Shown here piece after piece: positions 1 through 11,479 of a stretch of 64,000 nt of DNA (position 1 is the first letter of the stretch; every line of letters begins with the position of its first letter). A program made the translations under genes and the position numbers. The notes below the pieces were generated by a model. The model was not told the DNA's origin and searched no databases. It was given only the letters and a program-made list of their open reading frames with translations. This DNA is from Hyperoodon ampullatus (Eukaryota; Chordata; Mammalia; Artiodactyla; Ziphiidae): the NCBI GenBank assembly GCA_949752795.1, contig OX457072.1, positions 3,162,001 through 3,226,000 of the forward strand. The letters are read 5' to 3'.

Positions 1-1240
1 CCCTGAGCCCACACGATATTCGATCTTCAAGCAGACACTGGGCAGGCGTCCCAGACCCCACAGATATCCTCAGGTCAAACAGGAAACTCCCTCCAGCCGT
101 CGGGTAGGAGTGGGGGGAAAGTGCTGAGTCATGACTTTGTTTCCTTCTGATTCTGTGTGGTTCTTATCGTGTCCTTCAGGAAACATCCCCACACCCAGCT
201 ATTAATAATGATGATGAAATGAAGTGTCTGACTCCATGGGACTCGATCCGGGGTGGAGGTGAGGGTCACCTGCCCGGCTGAGCTACCCCTGTATCAGTCC
301 AGGAAGGAAGGGACCTCTCTGGAGATAGCAGGGCGCTTGCTGACAGGCCTCAGCTTCACGCAACAGTGCGACCCCAGCCTCCCCGAGGTCGCGGCCGGGT
401 GGGAGTGTGGATGTTGTCATTGGCAGCTTTTCTCAACCACTTCCAAATCCCTTAGCGGGCAGAGAGCCAGGCAGAGAAATGGCATCTGCGGCCTCACAAA
501 GCTCGGGATGATGGCCCCATCGAATTGCAGGATGAAGTATTTGTTTAGATTAATAGAGAGCTACAGTCACAGCCTCACAAGGTATGAAATGTCTTCCCGG
601 GGGACTTGCTCTAACCCTTTATTCCCTCATCCCCCTTTTCTGTTAAAGCACGAGATTTCACGGATGCAGGCCCATCCCTTCCTGTCCTCCTCCTCCTGTC
701 CCCAGGTCCCCTCCGTGGGCCTAACCAGGGCTGACAAGTGGGAATGGTGTCAGATAATGATTTCTGTTTGGTGCCTAGAACTTTCCAGAAATTCTGGTCA
801 CTCGAGTGAATCACCAGAGAGACGTTGATTCTCTGTTTTCTCTCAGGAGGGCAAGGACAGCTACGGCCCTGCCTCCCTGAATAGGTTTTCTTAGGCAGTT
901 GCGTCATTGGCTTCAGAAGCTCATTCTTTTACCCATAACCCGAGTGGAAAACTTCACTCAGGGGATGGGTATATATTTTGCTCTGATTGCCCAACAAATT
1001 CAGATCTCGTCGACATAAGGGAAAGTTTATTTCACCTATTTTTGGTCCCTTGGCCTTATCGAATTCATACTTGAGGAGTTTTCGCAACAGAGTTTAATTT
1101 CCAGCATTGAGATCAGGTGGATGATTAACTCAAGGAACCCAGGAAGAATTCCGGTCGCAACCGGTTACCACAAATAGAGGCGTCAAGCTTACTAGAGCAA
1201 TAAACCCAGGGCAGTCACTCCACGCCCTCGCCTGCACCGT
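1..1240. other. Unassigned, apparently non-coding sequence
   Basis: I see no recognisable gene, repeat family or RNA. An open frame runs over 253-828 (+, 191 codons), the longest in the window. Its translation has no domain, no low-complexity pattern and no resemblance to a family I know. No splice-site or promoter arrangement supports it. I treat it as a chance frame in fairly GC-rich DNA. Confidence 0.6.
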
Positions 1241-1242
1241 TC

Positions 1243-1440
1243 ACCACGGCAGCCAGAGCCGTATGTGGCTCTTTAAATTTAAACTAAAATTAGGTAAAAC
1301 TAAAGAGTCAGTTCCTCTGTCGCGCCAGGCACATTTCATGTGCTCACCGGCTCCATGGGGCTTGTAGCACCTGCATCACGCGGGCAGACACGGAACCTTC
1401 CCACCGTCGTGGAAAGTTCTCCAGGACAGAGCTGGTCCAG
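1243..1440. mobile_element. hAT-Charlie-type DNA transposon fossil (MER58-like)
   Basis: The order of landmarks matches the copy at 32610-32815 read in reverse: 'gtatgtggctctttaaattt' near the start, then an AT-rich core, 'agtcagttcctctgtcgc', 'gcacatttcatgtgctca' and 'ggaaagttct' near the end. The two copies therefore lie in opposite orientation. Families of this kind are non-autonomous hAT elements immobile since early placental evolution. Subfamily name is from memory and tentative. Confidence 0.6.
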
Positions 1441-1884
1441 GCTGTTCCGTCACTGACATCAGATGAGGTGGCACGTACGCCATGCAGGGCAGCACACGCG
1501 TGCCGCTTGTAATTAGGGCGGACGCAGACGGGATTCCAGACTTCCTAGAGAGAAGCGTGATGGGATAACGTGGCTCTCGGGTGCACGTCTGAGCGTTTTA
1601 CAAGTCAGCTCTCTTTGTCCCGCTATCATCCGCAGCACTGAGCACCCACGTTTCCTGGGAGAAAGGGGAGGAAATCCCTGTCACTGTAGCTCCCGGATTC
1701 CCAGGTGGTCCTCAAACAGCCAGCAACCCCCCTGACAAGCCTCCGGGGCTTCCTTCCATCCAACCCTGAGCCTCATGTTCTACGGCAGCACAGAGCCTGT
1801 GGGGGGCACGCAGCTGTGCTCCCCCCAGCCCCACCCCACGGTCATCCCCACAAGGTGCAGTAGAGATGGTACCGCAAGGGGAGG
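1441..1884. other. Unassigned non-coding sequence
   Basis: No recognisable element. Moderately GC-rich with scattered CpG (for example 'cacacgcgtgccgc' near 1493-1506), but too short and dilute to call a CpG island. Confidence 0.5.
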
Positions 1885-2105
1885 GCTCCCACCTGACTCT
1901 CACCTGTGTCACATATTAGCTGTGTGACTCTGCCAAGTTCCTTCACTTCCTTGAAGCAAAGCTTTTGCTTTTGTTTCCTTTCGTTTGTGTAAATGGGGAT
2001 AAGACATTCCCTCAGCAGGACGGTGGTAAGAACTGATGGAGCTAATGGGCATGGGATGCTCAGCACAAACCCGCACACGGGATCCAGCACATTAAGGCTG
2101 CGATG
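1885..2105 (+). mobile_element. MIR SINE fossil
   Basis: The MIR core signature 'attagctgtgtgac' (about 1915-1928) is followed by a degraded 'tttcctttcgtttgtgtaa' and 'aaatggggataag', which corresponds to the MIR segment 'cctca(g)tttcctcatctgtaaaatggggat'. The order and spacing fit MIR in the plus orientation. MIRs are tRNA-derived SINEs mobilised by L2 and long dead. Confidence 0.75.
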
Positions 2106-4146
2106 AGCAGCGGCTGTATGGACCCAAGAGCTGTCCTCAGTTCTGGCAGAAACAGTGTTTTTCTTTCTCCTGTAAAACAATGTAAGATGCTCAGATACTT
2201 TGTTGTCCAGGTGTAGACCTGTCTAAACATCTGTGGGATGTGGCTGAACAGCTTCAAGTAAATGTGCCAGCGACAGTACGTGTTTCTGTAAACCCTGTTG
2301 ACCGTCCACCTGACAGCCAACCTTCCCCCCTTTTTCCCTTGGTAACAGAATCCAGATTTTGTTTCAGTGTCTGGTGTCCAGGGATCCCTCCCCAGGCCCA
2401 GAGGGTTGAATCTTGATTGGTCCAAGTGCTCAGGTTAATATTATTTGTCTTGCTGGTGATGTAATTCTGAGAAGTGAGACCCAGAGAGAGTAGGGGGGAG
2501 AGGCAGATCTGAGGATGATTTTCTGTCCATAAAAATGAAGGAAAGACACATGGAGACACTGGACCCTGTTCTTTCACCCAATGTGCCACGTGTAGTGACT
2601 GGAACTATTGCCCTCTTGTGCCTGTGAGGGGACAGACCCGAGGACAAGGCCAGCGTGCCTGGGTGGCAGCAGGGGAAGAAGGAAAGACCCTAGTCCAGAA
2701 GGACATCCCAGCTGTTACATTAACCAACCCTACAATCACCCTATTTCTAGAGTTCTTAGTTCAACCAAATTAAAAGTTGGAATTTTCTATTATTTGCTGC
2801 TGACAGCATCCTAAGTGACACATAATACAAATAACCAATATGTTTGCACTTTTAGTTACTTACGTGTGTCTTATATTCCAGACTCAGCCCTGTGTCCTTC
2901 ATCCTTGTGCAATCTCATGGCATCCATCTCAGGGTCCTGCATGTAGTGAGCACTTAACATGTAGTTGTTCAGTGAACATGGACGTGACATACGGCCCCTG
3001 AGGTCCCAGATGACTTCCAGCAGACTGTCCACCCCAAGACAGCGATAGGGACGGTTGGTGGGGAGGCCAGGCTGAAGGTGATTACTTGGATGGACTCTAC
3101 CTCGTCCTATGCTACATGGTGTATCACCCTCCTAGGAACTCTGACTTTGACTCTCTCCACATCGTTTAGCCCTCACGTCCCAAGTGCTGCCAAGCTCTGG
3201 TCGTACTACTATGGCCTTTCAGCTTATTCAGGGTAAGCAGGTTTTAGGGGAGAACTGGCTTACACTGTCCAAGCAAGTGAAATGGGTCTGACACACAAAG
3301 GCCATGTAATTTTTTCTAATGGGAGCTGTGTCTTTTCAGGAGGGAAGTTTATTAGGGAAACGAAACCAGGACAAAAAGGCTGCCTGGCGCATGGGTGGAG
3401 ACAGAAAACAAAGGAGCCCTCTTGATGGACAGTCCCCTGGATGCCGGCTCCTGGTCTGGGTGGCCCCTTCGACCCCACTGCCCCCTTCTCGCCATGTCCC
3501 CCTGCAGCTGCCCCCTGGGACCCCCTCACTATGAGTGTGGCTACAAGAAGATGTTAAGAGTCCTCAGTGGACTTTGGGCTTTCTTTTCAATTAGTGATCA
3601 TTTCTGATGATCCACACGTGTATCCTCACTCTTCTCACAACGTCAGCGTCTTGAAGGCTGTGTTTTGGCCACACAACAGGCTCCCCGCAACTGAGCATCA
3701 TCCCCGTCCACCATTCTTACCAGTAGGCTCCTGGGCAGTGAATGTGCCAGGCAGCTGACCTCCCTAGTAAGGTGGTCCCCGGGGAGACATATTCAGTAGG
3801 GACAGATGACTTTCTGTGGGGTGTGAGGCAGAGGGTTTGTGTAAAGTTGTGCAGAGCTGTGTGGTTCTTTATCCCAAGCCCTGTGTCCTTATCCCTGACC
3901 GGTAGCTTTCTGGGTTCCTGCTCTCATCTGAAAAAGGAAAGCAGAGTTTTCAAGATGAAATCTCACTGGGATGCTGTAAGTGATTCCATCTTTGTAGCAA
4001 GAGATTTGGACTCCTTCATCCAGATTAGAGAAGAAAGAAATGAGTGAGAGAAGAAAAGAAAATGAACCCAGGAGGGGAGTAACAGAGAATACAGGTCAGG
4101 AAAGAGAGCTTAGTGATGGAAAAATGGAAAAAGAAGACAAAGAAAC
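2106..4146. other. Mostly unassigned sequence with a possible L2 3' end
   Basis: Unique-looking DNA without recognisable coding content. About 2925-2985 ('tgcatgtagtgagcactta' onward) faintly resembles the 3' end of an L2 LINE in plus orientation, but it is too short to call. About 4030-4146 is purine-rich and precedes an L1 tail. Confidence 0.5.
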
Positions 4147-4382
4147 TAATTAGTTAATGTATAAAATAGATAATCAACAAGGACCTACTGTATAGCACAG
4201 GGCACTCTACTCAATATTCTGTAACAACCTATATGGGAAAGAACCTGGAAAAGAATGAAAATATTTATATGTATAAATGAATCACTTTGTTGTACACCTG
4301 AAACTAACACAACATTGTAAATCAACTATACTGTAATATAAAATAAAATTTTAGAAAATTTAAAAAAGAAAGTAATTAGTTA
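4147..4382 (+). mobile_element. 5'-truncated L1 3' end with target-site duplication
   Basis: About 216 bases of L1 3' UTR: 'aacaaggacctactgtata', 'aatcactttgttgtacac', 'attgtaaatcaactatac' and a terminal 'aaaataaaatttt' tail. The direct repeat 'taattagtta' at 4147-4156 and 4373-4382 is the likely target-site duplication. Severe 5' truncation is usual for L1. No ORF remains. Confidence 0.85.
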
Positions 4383-5088
4383 GAGGCTTAAAAACAAGAA
4401 AGAAATAACCACAACACTGAGAGCAAAGAAAATTCACTTATAAAAAGAAAATAAAAATGATCCATGAAATAGAAAAAGAAAAACAACTAGGTATAAACCA
4501 AAGTGAAGAAAATTGTCATATAAAAGAAGGCTGACATATGTCAACCTGACCACTTTTACTAAAATAAAAGTACATTTTAAGCATGGATTTTAAGCATTTA
4601 ACTTTTTTGGTGATACTATAAATATAGTGAAATAGCTTTCTTGATGTTACAAATGACAGTTGCCTGCTATGCCTTTCACCGTCCTTTTCTTTACAGAACC
4701 TAGAATATCAGAACTGAAAGAGCCTTGGAGAATATATAATGTTTGCTCAGTTTGGAGGGAAGGAAACCTCAGTCTGAAGAAGCAGCTTGTCCAGGTGGTG
4801 TGGCTGGGTGACACAGGAGAGCCAGGACGTGACGTTCCCCGAGGTGGGGCTCCCAGCTGCTCCGGTGGCCGCCAGGCTCCCCCGTTCCCCTCTAGTCTCC
4901 CAAGTTTCAGACCTTCTCCTGTGCCCCTACCTAGTAAAATTTATTTGGCCTGAGGCTCATTCTTATTGCGCCTTATGAATTTAAATTAGTATTAAAATTA
5001 CTAAAGAAGTAACACTCTTAACGTGAATATACATCAGTATGGAAACAGTTACTAAATAATTAACATTGTAACATATTACAACTTCATA
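4383..5088. other. A-rich, then unique sequence with a possible MIR-like relic
   Basis: 4383-4500 is A-rich. About 4690-4870 ('cctagaatatcagaactgaa', then 'gaaggaaacctcagtctg' and 'gctgggtgacacaggagagc') resembles a degraded tRNA-derived fossil SINE in the minus orientation. I could not fix its limits. The rest is unassigned. Confidence 0.4.
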
Positions 5089-5214
5089 GCTAATATTTAT
5101 AGAAATTTCACTACGGGCTGGGTATTAGGTTCAATGTTTTACATGTATTGACTCATTTAATCCTTAAATGAGTAACAATATAACATGGTAATGATGGAAT
5201 TATTGACAACTTAG
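5089..5214 (-). mobile_element. MIR fragment, first of two tandem copies
   Basis: 'gctaatatttatagaaattt' at 5089-5108, then 'gctgggtattaggttcaatg' and 'acatgtattgactcatttaa' match the 3' half of MIR on the minus strand ('ttatt..gcgctgtgccaggcact' in reverse sense). A near-identical start recurs at 5213. Confidence 0.7.
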
Positions 5215-5725
5215 CTAATATTTATAGAAATTTTACAACGTGCCAGGTATTGTGCTCTTATGGGTTGAACTGTGTCCCCACAAAATGCATATGTTGAAGT
5301 CCTGACCCTCGACACCTCAGAATGTGACCTTATTGGGCAATAGAGTTGTTGCAGATGTGATTAACTGAGATGAGGTCATTAGGGTAGGTCCTAATCCAAT
5401 ATGACTGGCATCCTTCTAGGGAGGGCAAATTTGGACACAGAGACAGACACAATACAGGGAAGAGCAAGTGAAGAGACACAGGGAGAAATGGCATCTGCAA
5501 ACCAAGAGGAGAAGGCTGGATCCTTGCCTCAGGGTCCTCAGAAGGAACCAACCCTAAGAACATTGGATTATGGACTCCGGCCTCCAGAACTGTGATACAG
5601 TAAATGTCTGTTGTTTAAGCCACCCAGTTTGTGATATTTTGTTACAGCAGCCCTTGCAAACTAATATAGTACTAAGAGTTTTACAGGTATTAACTCATGT
5701 AATCCTTACCATCAAACCTATGATG
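5213..5725 (-). mobile_element. Second MIR fragment, split by an LTR
   Basis: The left part, about 5213-5252 ('gctaatatttatagaaattt', 'cgtgccaggtattgtgc'), stops at the LTR. The sequence resumes after it at about 5669 with 'actaagagttttacaggt' and 'attaactcatgtaatcctta', which is the expected next part of MIR. The LTR therefore inserted into an existing MIR. Confidence 0.75.
5253..5668 (+). mobile_element. Solo LTR of MaLR type (MLT1-like)
   Basis: Starts with 'tcttatgggttgaactgtgt' and continues through 'agaatgtgaccttattggg' and 'gatgaggtcattagggt' to the 3' landmarks 'ggcctccagaactgtgat', 'gtctgttgtttaagccaccc' and 'cagcccttgcaaactaata'. This layout is typical of MLT1-class mammalian-apparent LTRs of the ERVL group. 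No internal retroviral region follows, so it is a solo LTR. It is inserted in a MIR. I saw no clean 5-bp target duplication. Confidence 0.8.
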
Positions 5726-5852
5726 ACATCCATACTGAAGACTGACAGGGAAAAGTTAGATACCCGTAGAAGGAAGCAGTCAACCTAATCCAGAATGTGG
5801 AAGATTCTGCAAGATAAATGATATGCTTTCTCCAACAAAACAATGTTTTGAT

Positions 5853-5859
<7 letters not shown>

Positions 5860-5887
<28 letters not shown>
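5860..5887. repeat. (AG)n microsatellite
   Basis: About 14 uninterrupted AG units. Likely length-polymorphic. Confidence 0.95.
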
Positions 5888-5939
5888 ACTGTTACAGAAT
5901 AAACATGGCTTAAGATACATAGTAACCATGCTCAGCATT

Positions 5940-6270
5940 TGGAGCTTATTAACATTCTGAATTAATAAACCAACTGTAAAAACACATCTTTGAGACAACC
6001 AGGGAAATTGGCTATGGACTAGATATTAGATGATGTTAAAGAATTACTGTTAATTTTGCAGGTGTGACATGGCATGGCATGGTGGTGATGTTAGAAAATG
6101 TATAACCTAATTAACCAGAGATGGGAAAAAGCCTTGATACCTGGGATTTGGTTTAAAGGAATTCAGAAAAAAATATTCGGGACTAGGCAATGCACTAATT
6201 TCCATAGTTCATTCTACTGTTCCCTCTACCATTAAAAGTATGTTTGAAAATGTCCATAATAAAGAGGAAA
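5940..6270. mobile_element. Possible ancient L1 3' UTR fragment
   Basis: 'actagatattagatgatgtt', 'aattactgttaattttgcag' and the ending 'gaaaatgtccataataaaga' resemble 3' ends of old mammalian L1 subfamilies. Too diverged for a firm assignment. Confidence 0.4.
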
Positions 6271-6284
6271 ACAAAAGCTATGGG

Positions 6285-6725
6285 ATTCTACTATTGCTGT
6301 TCTACAGATGAGGAAACTGAGGCTAGGAGAGGTGGGTTTTTTTTTAAATTAATTAATTAATTAATTAATTAATTTATTTATTTATGGCTGCCTTGGGTCT
6401 TCATTGCTGCGCGCGGGCTTTCTCTAGTTGTGGCGAGCGGGGGCTACTCTTCGTTGCAGTGCACGGGCTTCTCATTGCAGTGGCTTCTCTTGTTGCGGAG
6501 CATGGGCTCTAGGTGCGTGGGCTTCAGTAGTTGTGGCTCACGTACTCTAGAGTGCAGGCTCAGTAGTTGTGGCGCACGGGCTTAGTTGCTCCGCAGCGTG
6601 TGGGATCTTCCCAGACCAGGGCTTGAACCTGTGTCCCCTGCATCGGCAGGCAGACTCTCAACCACTGCGCCACCCGGGACGCCCTAGGAGAGGTTTTGTA
6701 AGCACCCAGGAAGAGCTGAGTTGTG
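6285..6725 (-). mobile_element. MIR split by a SINE
   Basis: 'ctacagatgaggaaactgag' at about 6302-6321 is the reverse complement of the MIR motif 'cctcagtttcctcatctgta'. The copy resumes after the SINE at about 6695 ('tttgtaagcacccaggaaga'). Confidence 0.75.
6334..6683 (-). mobile_element. CHR-family SINE, long form
   Basis: Read on the minus strand it has the tRNA-like head ('gtggcgcagtggttgagagt'), a box B-like 'ggttcaagccc', the body, and a (TTAA)-rich tail at 6337-6376. Perfect 11-bp target-site duplication 'ctaggagaggt' at 6323-6333 and 6684-6694. About 350 bp, the longer form with extra 'gtagttgtgg' modules. Confidence 0.95.
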
Positions 6726-6844
6726 ACCAGTCAGTCTGGCCCCAGAGTGTAATTCCAAACAAGTATTTAATATTTAATGACAACGTGGTAAATATTTCCT
6801 ATCCATTCGACACCGGTCCTCTGAGATGTGCCTCCCTATCTGGG

Positions 6845-7140
6845 TATATCCCCATTGGGTACGTGGGGACAAGCATCCCCATTTCAGAGGTGGAAGCAGA
6901 CGTCAGAGGTGATTTGTGAAAGGTCACATTTTCACTGCAGAAAGTGGAAACCAAGAGTGGAATCCAGATTTCTCGACTTCTGGTCAAATGCCAACACCAG
7001 ATCGCGTGGCCCGAGTGCTTTGCGTGTAAGAGGAAGGAGTTAGGGCTAGGATTTCTGGATTGCGGTCCCCTGTGGATGCTTCCCCTTGGTCAGGTCACTT
7101 ACTTCTGTTATGGGCCTCAGGTGTCCAGCATATGAAATGG
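6845..7140. mobile_element. Two MIR fossils in opposite orientation
   Basis: About 6860-6995 is minus-strand MIR ('ccccatttcagaggtggaag', then 'aaaggtcacattt' and 'gtggaatccagatttc'). About 7050-7140 looks like plus-strand MIR ('ggtcaggtcacttact', 'gggcctcaggtgtccagc', 'atgaaatggagag'). Both are diverged. Confidence 0.5.
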
Positions 7141-8217
7141 AGAGAAGGGCCTCCACCCGCATGCCTTGCCCACGGTGCCAACCCTCAGGTGCTGAGACCT
7201 ACAAATATGCAAATAGAATGACCCACCGGAAAAGAGTGTGGTGAAGCGCAAAGACGCCGGCCTTTCCTCTTTAAGCTGGATCACTTATCAGGTGGTGTAC
7301 AGAGGAAAGTGTGGTTAACGGCTTTAGAAAAAGACCATTTAATGTGGAGGCAAAATGGGGCTTCGGGAGGTTCCCACAATTGCCAAATCATCAGATTTAC
7401 ACTCCTAAAATTTCAGCCTGAGATAAGAGTTGGGGCATCCCTGGGCGACTTTCTCCTGGCACTGTTGTGGATTGTGGATGGTACCCTTTTAGCCCCAACT
7501 TCTCAGAAGCAGCCTCTGTTATCCATCAGGGCCTGTCCATCCAGTTCAAGTTCATGGTGATAAATCTCGAGGCCTCGGAGGGTCCTCACAAAGGTGGGTG
7601 TGGTCTGCTGATAGCATGCATGATTAAGTGTTTTCCTGTGTCAAATATAGCTGTAATATACCACAAACAGGCAGTCGAGTTTTATACAAACTGATCTGGC
7701 CGCTATCAGCTGCTCTGACATTTTATACTAATACTTAAAATAAATCTAGAAACAGGAAAGAAAGTACAGAATTATTGTTTCAAGCGGGCTGTGCGAGCTT
7801 ATCTTCAAAGTGGCAGAGCTTCTATTGTGTTCAGAGGACGGCTCACTCCACTGGCGTAAAGGTTAGTGGCCGCGGCCGGTTCCCATGTGAGAGCTGGCCC
7901 AGGGCTCCATCGTTTTCCTTTCCTTCTTGCTCACCTGGGGACCTCTCAGTGTACCTGGAAGCAACAAATACCGTTTAGAAACTATCTAGAATTTCTCCTT
8001 AAAATCAGCCAAACCATCATGATGCTGAGGGTCATACGTAAACCTTGGGCTTGACCTCTACATCTTTGCATGTGTGTGTTTCCTGGAAACAAAAGGAAGC
8101 TTGTGCTATTCTGGATTTTCTTTTTGGAAGGAGAGCCTGAGGGAGAAGTGTCCCATGAAATTAGGTTTAGAAACCCTAATTTTTTCGAAGAGAACATAGA
8201 AATCATCTCTGTCATCC
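7141..8217. other. Unassigned sequence
   Basis: No recognisable gene or repeat. 7630-7830 is AT-rich and repeat-free, a possible conserved non-coding element. That could only be tested by alignment. Confidence 0.5.
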
Positions 8218-8365
8218 AGTAATTCTCAGCTCCTGCAATGCATTGGAACCACTCGGGGAGCTTTTTAGAAATATTGATCCCAAGGACCTATGACCAGAAT
8301 CCAGTTTAAGAGTTCTGGAAATTTCTAGGGGCATTGATGTGTTTAAAAATCTCTCTAGGGGAGTC
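8218..8365. mobile_element. MER5A-like hAT fossil
   Basis: 'agtaattctcagctcctgca' is followed by 'cattggaaccactcggggag' and 'agaatccagtttaagagttc'. This follows the MER5A plan of 'ttctca..', 'rgaaycacctggggagctt' and 'ccagaatc..'. Non-autonomous DNA transposon. Confidence 0.65.
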
Positions 8366-9103
8366 TAACAGGCAAAAGGGTGGAGAAATTCTCCTTATTC
8401 CAATGGCTCCTGAGAAGGAGCGGCATCCGAGGCTCAAGAAGGAGGGGCAGCTGGGGTCCCACAGAAAGCACGAGGACAGAGCCGGGCCAGGACGCAGCGC
8501 TCTTCTCACTTTGTTCTGTGCTATAATTTGTGCTATAATTTATTATAGCACACGACCCATCCCCTCTCTCTGTCCCCTTAACTGAAATAAATCTAAGAAT
8601 GGATCGAATGCTAAATACTTAGTTAAATTTGCAACCTTGGGGCTGGGTTTCTTCCTCATAGCTTTATTTCATAATTCAAATTTCTTTTTTATTATAGACA
8701 TATCATAAGACTTTATTTTTATTTTATCATTTCTGGAAACTCCTTTATTTCTTGGTCCCTCCTTCGTCTCTCATAACAATTTTGTGTAGATCTGAATTAT
8801 GAAAGACTTCAGAAGGCTGATGCTGTTCTTCACTCTGTAAAATCGAACCAATAATTAAAAATAACATAGCAGAGAGGACAGAGTGGAGCTGAGTTAAGCT
8901 GGGTGGCTACATTGAGGACTGCTTCTGATTTTATTTGTAAGAATAAGAAAGCTTATTACTGCACACATTAATGTCCTCATTTCTGGCAAATATTTTCAAA
9001 ATTATTTTTTACGTAGCAAACAATACTTGGTAAACAAAATGGTGTAGTATTTGATTATAGAAATTATACTTCCAGGGTTTTCTGGGATAGTCCTATTTTA
9101 AAT
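8366..9103. other. Unassigned sequence
   Basis: No gene seen. Contains an AT-rich inverted repeat (8529-8552, listed separately). The rest is unassigned AT-rich DNA. Confidence 0.5.
8529..8552. repeat. Short perfect inverted repeat
   Basis: Arms 'tgtgctataa' (8529-8538) and 'ttatagcaca' (8543-8552) are exact reverse complements around a 4-base loop. The left arm is also partly tandem-duplicated just upstream ('tgtgctataattt' at 8517-8529). No T-run follows, so this is not an obvious terminator. Confidence 0.85.
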
Positions 9104-9113
9104 ACCCTATCTT

Positions 9114-9255
9114 AGGAATTCCCTGGTGGTCCAGTGGTTAGGACTCCATGCTCTCACTGCCGAGAGCCCGAGTTCAGTCCTTGCTCAGGGAACTAAGATC
9201 CCACAAGCCACGCGGCACGGCCAAGATAAGTAAGTAAGTAGGTAAATAAATAAAC
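9114..9255 (+). mobile_element. CHR-family SINE, short form
   Basis: 'ggaattccctggtggtccag', 'agttcagtccttgctcaggg' and 'aagatcccacaagcc' are the head, box B region and body of the short CHR variant. The tail is (TAAG/TAAA)n. Perfect target duplication 'accctatctt' at 9104-9113 and 9256-9265. Confidence 0.95.
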
Positions 9256-9265
9256 ACCCTATCTT

Positions 9266-11065
9266 TAGAGTCACATAAAAAGCAAAAAGGACTTAGAAAT
9301 TTCAATAGTTTGGTATCCAGGTGATGTCCCTGATATCGTACTTGAAGTGCTGTGAAAACTCTTGGTCAGCACACGTGTTCCAATTTCTGGCGTGGAAAAG
9401 ATGGTCACCCTGTAGATACTTCTGTGATGCTGATGGAGCCTGTTCGGGGCCCTAAGACTTAGGTGTGGGGCACTGCTGGCCTGGAGATGATGACTCCTTC
9501 TCACCCGTGTGGAGCAAGAACTCCCAGGTCCAGGGCGACAGCACAGTGTGGAGGCCCCAGAGCTGCTGGCCCCATGAGCTTGTCCAGCTGGCACATCTTG
9601 AAAAGCAGCAGGAGAAACCCAGGAGGCTGCTTTGGGTGGTCATGACCCGTCCCCGCTCTCCGTCCCCTTTGTGCATGTAGCCCTGCTCCCTGACTCTTCC
9701 CGTATCACTCCCTCTGCTGTCTCCGCCCCTGTCCTGTGTGCTCTGGGTCCTTACTGTGTCCGGAGTCAGGCCTGACACCACTGTCTCCTGTCGGGCATCA
9801 CAGCAGCCTCTTCACTGCTTATCCTGCTTCACCGTTGTCCTCTCCCTGTTCCTTATTCTCCTGTAGCACCTGGTCACGCTCCTCTCATACTTAAGAACCA
9901 GGAGATTCATCTGAGACCCCACCATCTCCTCCACACACTTTCCAACCCCAGCCCTCGGCCTCACCCCCGGCCTTTCTTTGGGTTCATCCTCTGCACCCCA
10001 GGATCTCAGATGTGGCTGCACTAGGGATCACAGATGTCCGCGTCCTGACCCCAGAGGCCCTGTTCATTAATCTGGGGATCAAACGTGAGCCTGGGGACTG
10101 TCCTGCGCCCCCCAGGTGACTGCAATGGGCAGCCGAGTTGGAGGAACCTCCACTCAGAGCCTATGAGCTGCTCCCCTGGCCTTTGCACAGGCTGCTCCCT
10201 CGGCCTGAATGTCCCCTCCCACCCTCGTCTCTTGGCCACCTGTCCACAACTTCCTCGCAAGAGGAGGCTATCAGAGAGTTCAGTGTGAGCGGCTGGGCAG
10301 GGCGGCCAACGGGAGATTCAAGGGAGATTCCACACTGAGAGGGCCAGCAGATCATCGTTTTGTAAGAATATGAGAGGAAGGGCGTTATGTGGAGAAGGGC
10401 CCTCCCTCCTGGAAAATGGGCTTTGTCTCTTCATGCTGGCTGGCTGTGCTTCCAGACCACGTCTTACAATACAAAGGAAGATTAGCAACGAGACTCTTTG
10501 GGGAGCTTGGAGGCCACTTTGTTCGTGACCTTCTGTGTCCTCTACGAATTCTTCGCATCGCCTACTTGCTTACGCGCGCCTCCCTGCCACCACTGGGCGT
10601 CCCAGCGAGGCGGGTCCTCAGGCCCCCAGGTCTGATGTGCCTCACTGAGGGGGAGCAGTGGAGGCAGGGAGGGGTTGTTAAAACGTCTTCAGGAACTGTA
10701 CCCATCACAAGCATCACACCCCAAAGACAGGAACTCAGATTGGCTTGGATCGCCCTGTTCTCTTTGTACAGATAGGGAGCGATTCAGTTGATTAAAGCAG
10801 CTTGAAACTGATCATTTCCTCCTCTGACCATCCAATGATATTTCACACTCTTCCTCCTCTCACGAGCATCTTGGACATTTTCTTCTTCTGATTCATGCAA
10901 GACCTTACAGACTTGACTTTAGAAGACTATAAAGGAAATTTAAACAAAAGCCCAAGTTCATGCAAAGACAGGACAATTCTTAGGTCAATCCCAGTCCCAG
11001 TCCCAGCCCCACTGTATGCACGCTCATCAGATGAGATGCTATTCAAATCGCTGTGAGCTTAGTTC
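9266..11065. other. Unassigned sequence with an L2 fragment
   Basis: About 10168-10240 ('ctggcctttgcacaggctgc', 'ctccctcggcctgaatgtcc') matches the L2 LINE 3' region in plus orientation. The rest, including a 128-codon chance frame at 10389-10775, shows nothing I recognise. Confidence 0.5.
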
Positions 11066-11067
11066 CC

Positions 11068-11285
11068 AGGAGTAATAGTAAAGAGCACGCGGTCTGGATT
11101 CATTTGTGCCAGCTGCACTGTGTACTAGTGAGTGACCTGAGCACATTCTAGCCTGTTGACCCCAGTTTCCACATCTCAGAAATGGGTATGATACCCAGAG
11201 ATGGGTGTGATACCCAGAGTTTGGTATGAGGTTTAACCCGGTGGTGCCTCGTGAAGAACTTACCCAGCACTTGGTAATAAATGTA
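11068..11285 (+). mobile_element. MIR with a short internal duplication
   Basis: Near full length: 'agtaaagagcacgcggtctg', 'ctagtgagtgacctgagca', 'tttccacatctcagaaatgg' and 'acttacccagcacttggtaa'. The segment 'atgggtatgatacccagag' (about 11181-11199) is followed directly by 'atgggtgtgatacccagag', a 19-bp tandem duplication. Confidence 0.75.
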
Positions 11286-11479
11286 ACTTGAAAAAAGCAA
11301 TTAGGATTTTGTTTTTTTCTGGCAGAGTCTTCATCTGGGCATCATTGTACCACTTTCTTTAAATAGATTAGACTAAATAGTTCTCATGAGTTAAAGGTGA
11401 TACAAGAAAGAAAGAAGGCCCCCTGCCCAAGGTCAGGTCCTTTTGTCGCAAGGGGCCATCTGTGCTTGACCAACACAAT

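Noticed and set aside
170..245. Ruminant BovA/Bov-tA SINE fragment ('gtgtctgactccatgggact')
   Set aside because: Only about 20 bases resemble it. No further element body or tail follows, and no other copy exists in the window.
253..828. Longest open frame (191 codons, plus strand) as a gene
   Set aside because: No recognisable domain, no upstream promoter, no splice context. In GC-rich DNA a frame this long can occur by chance in 64 kb.
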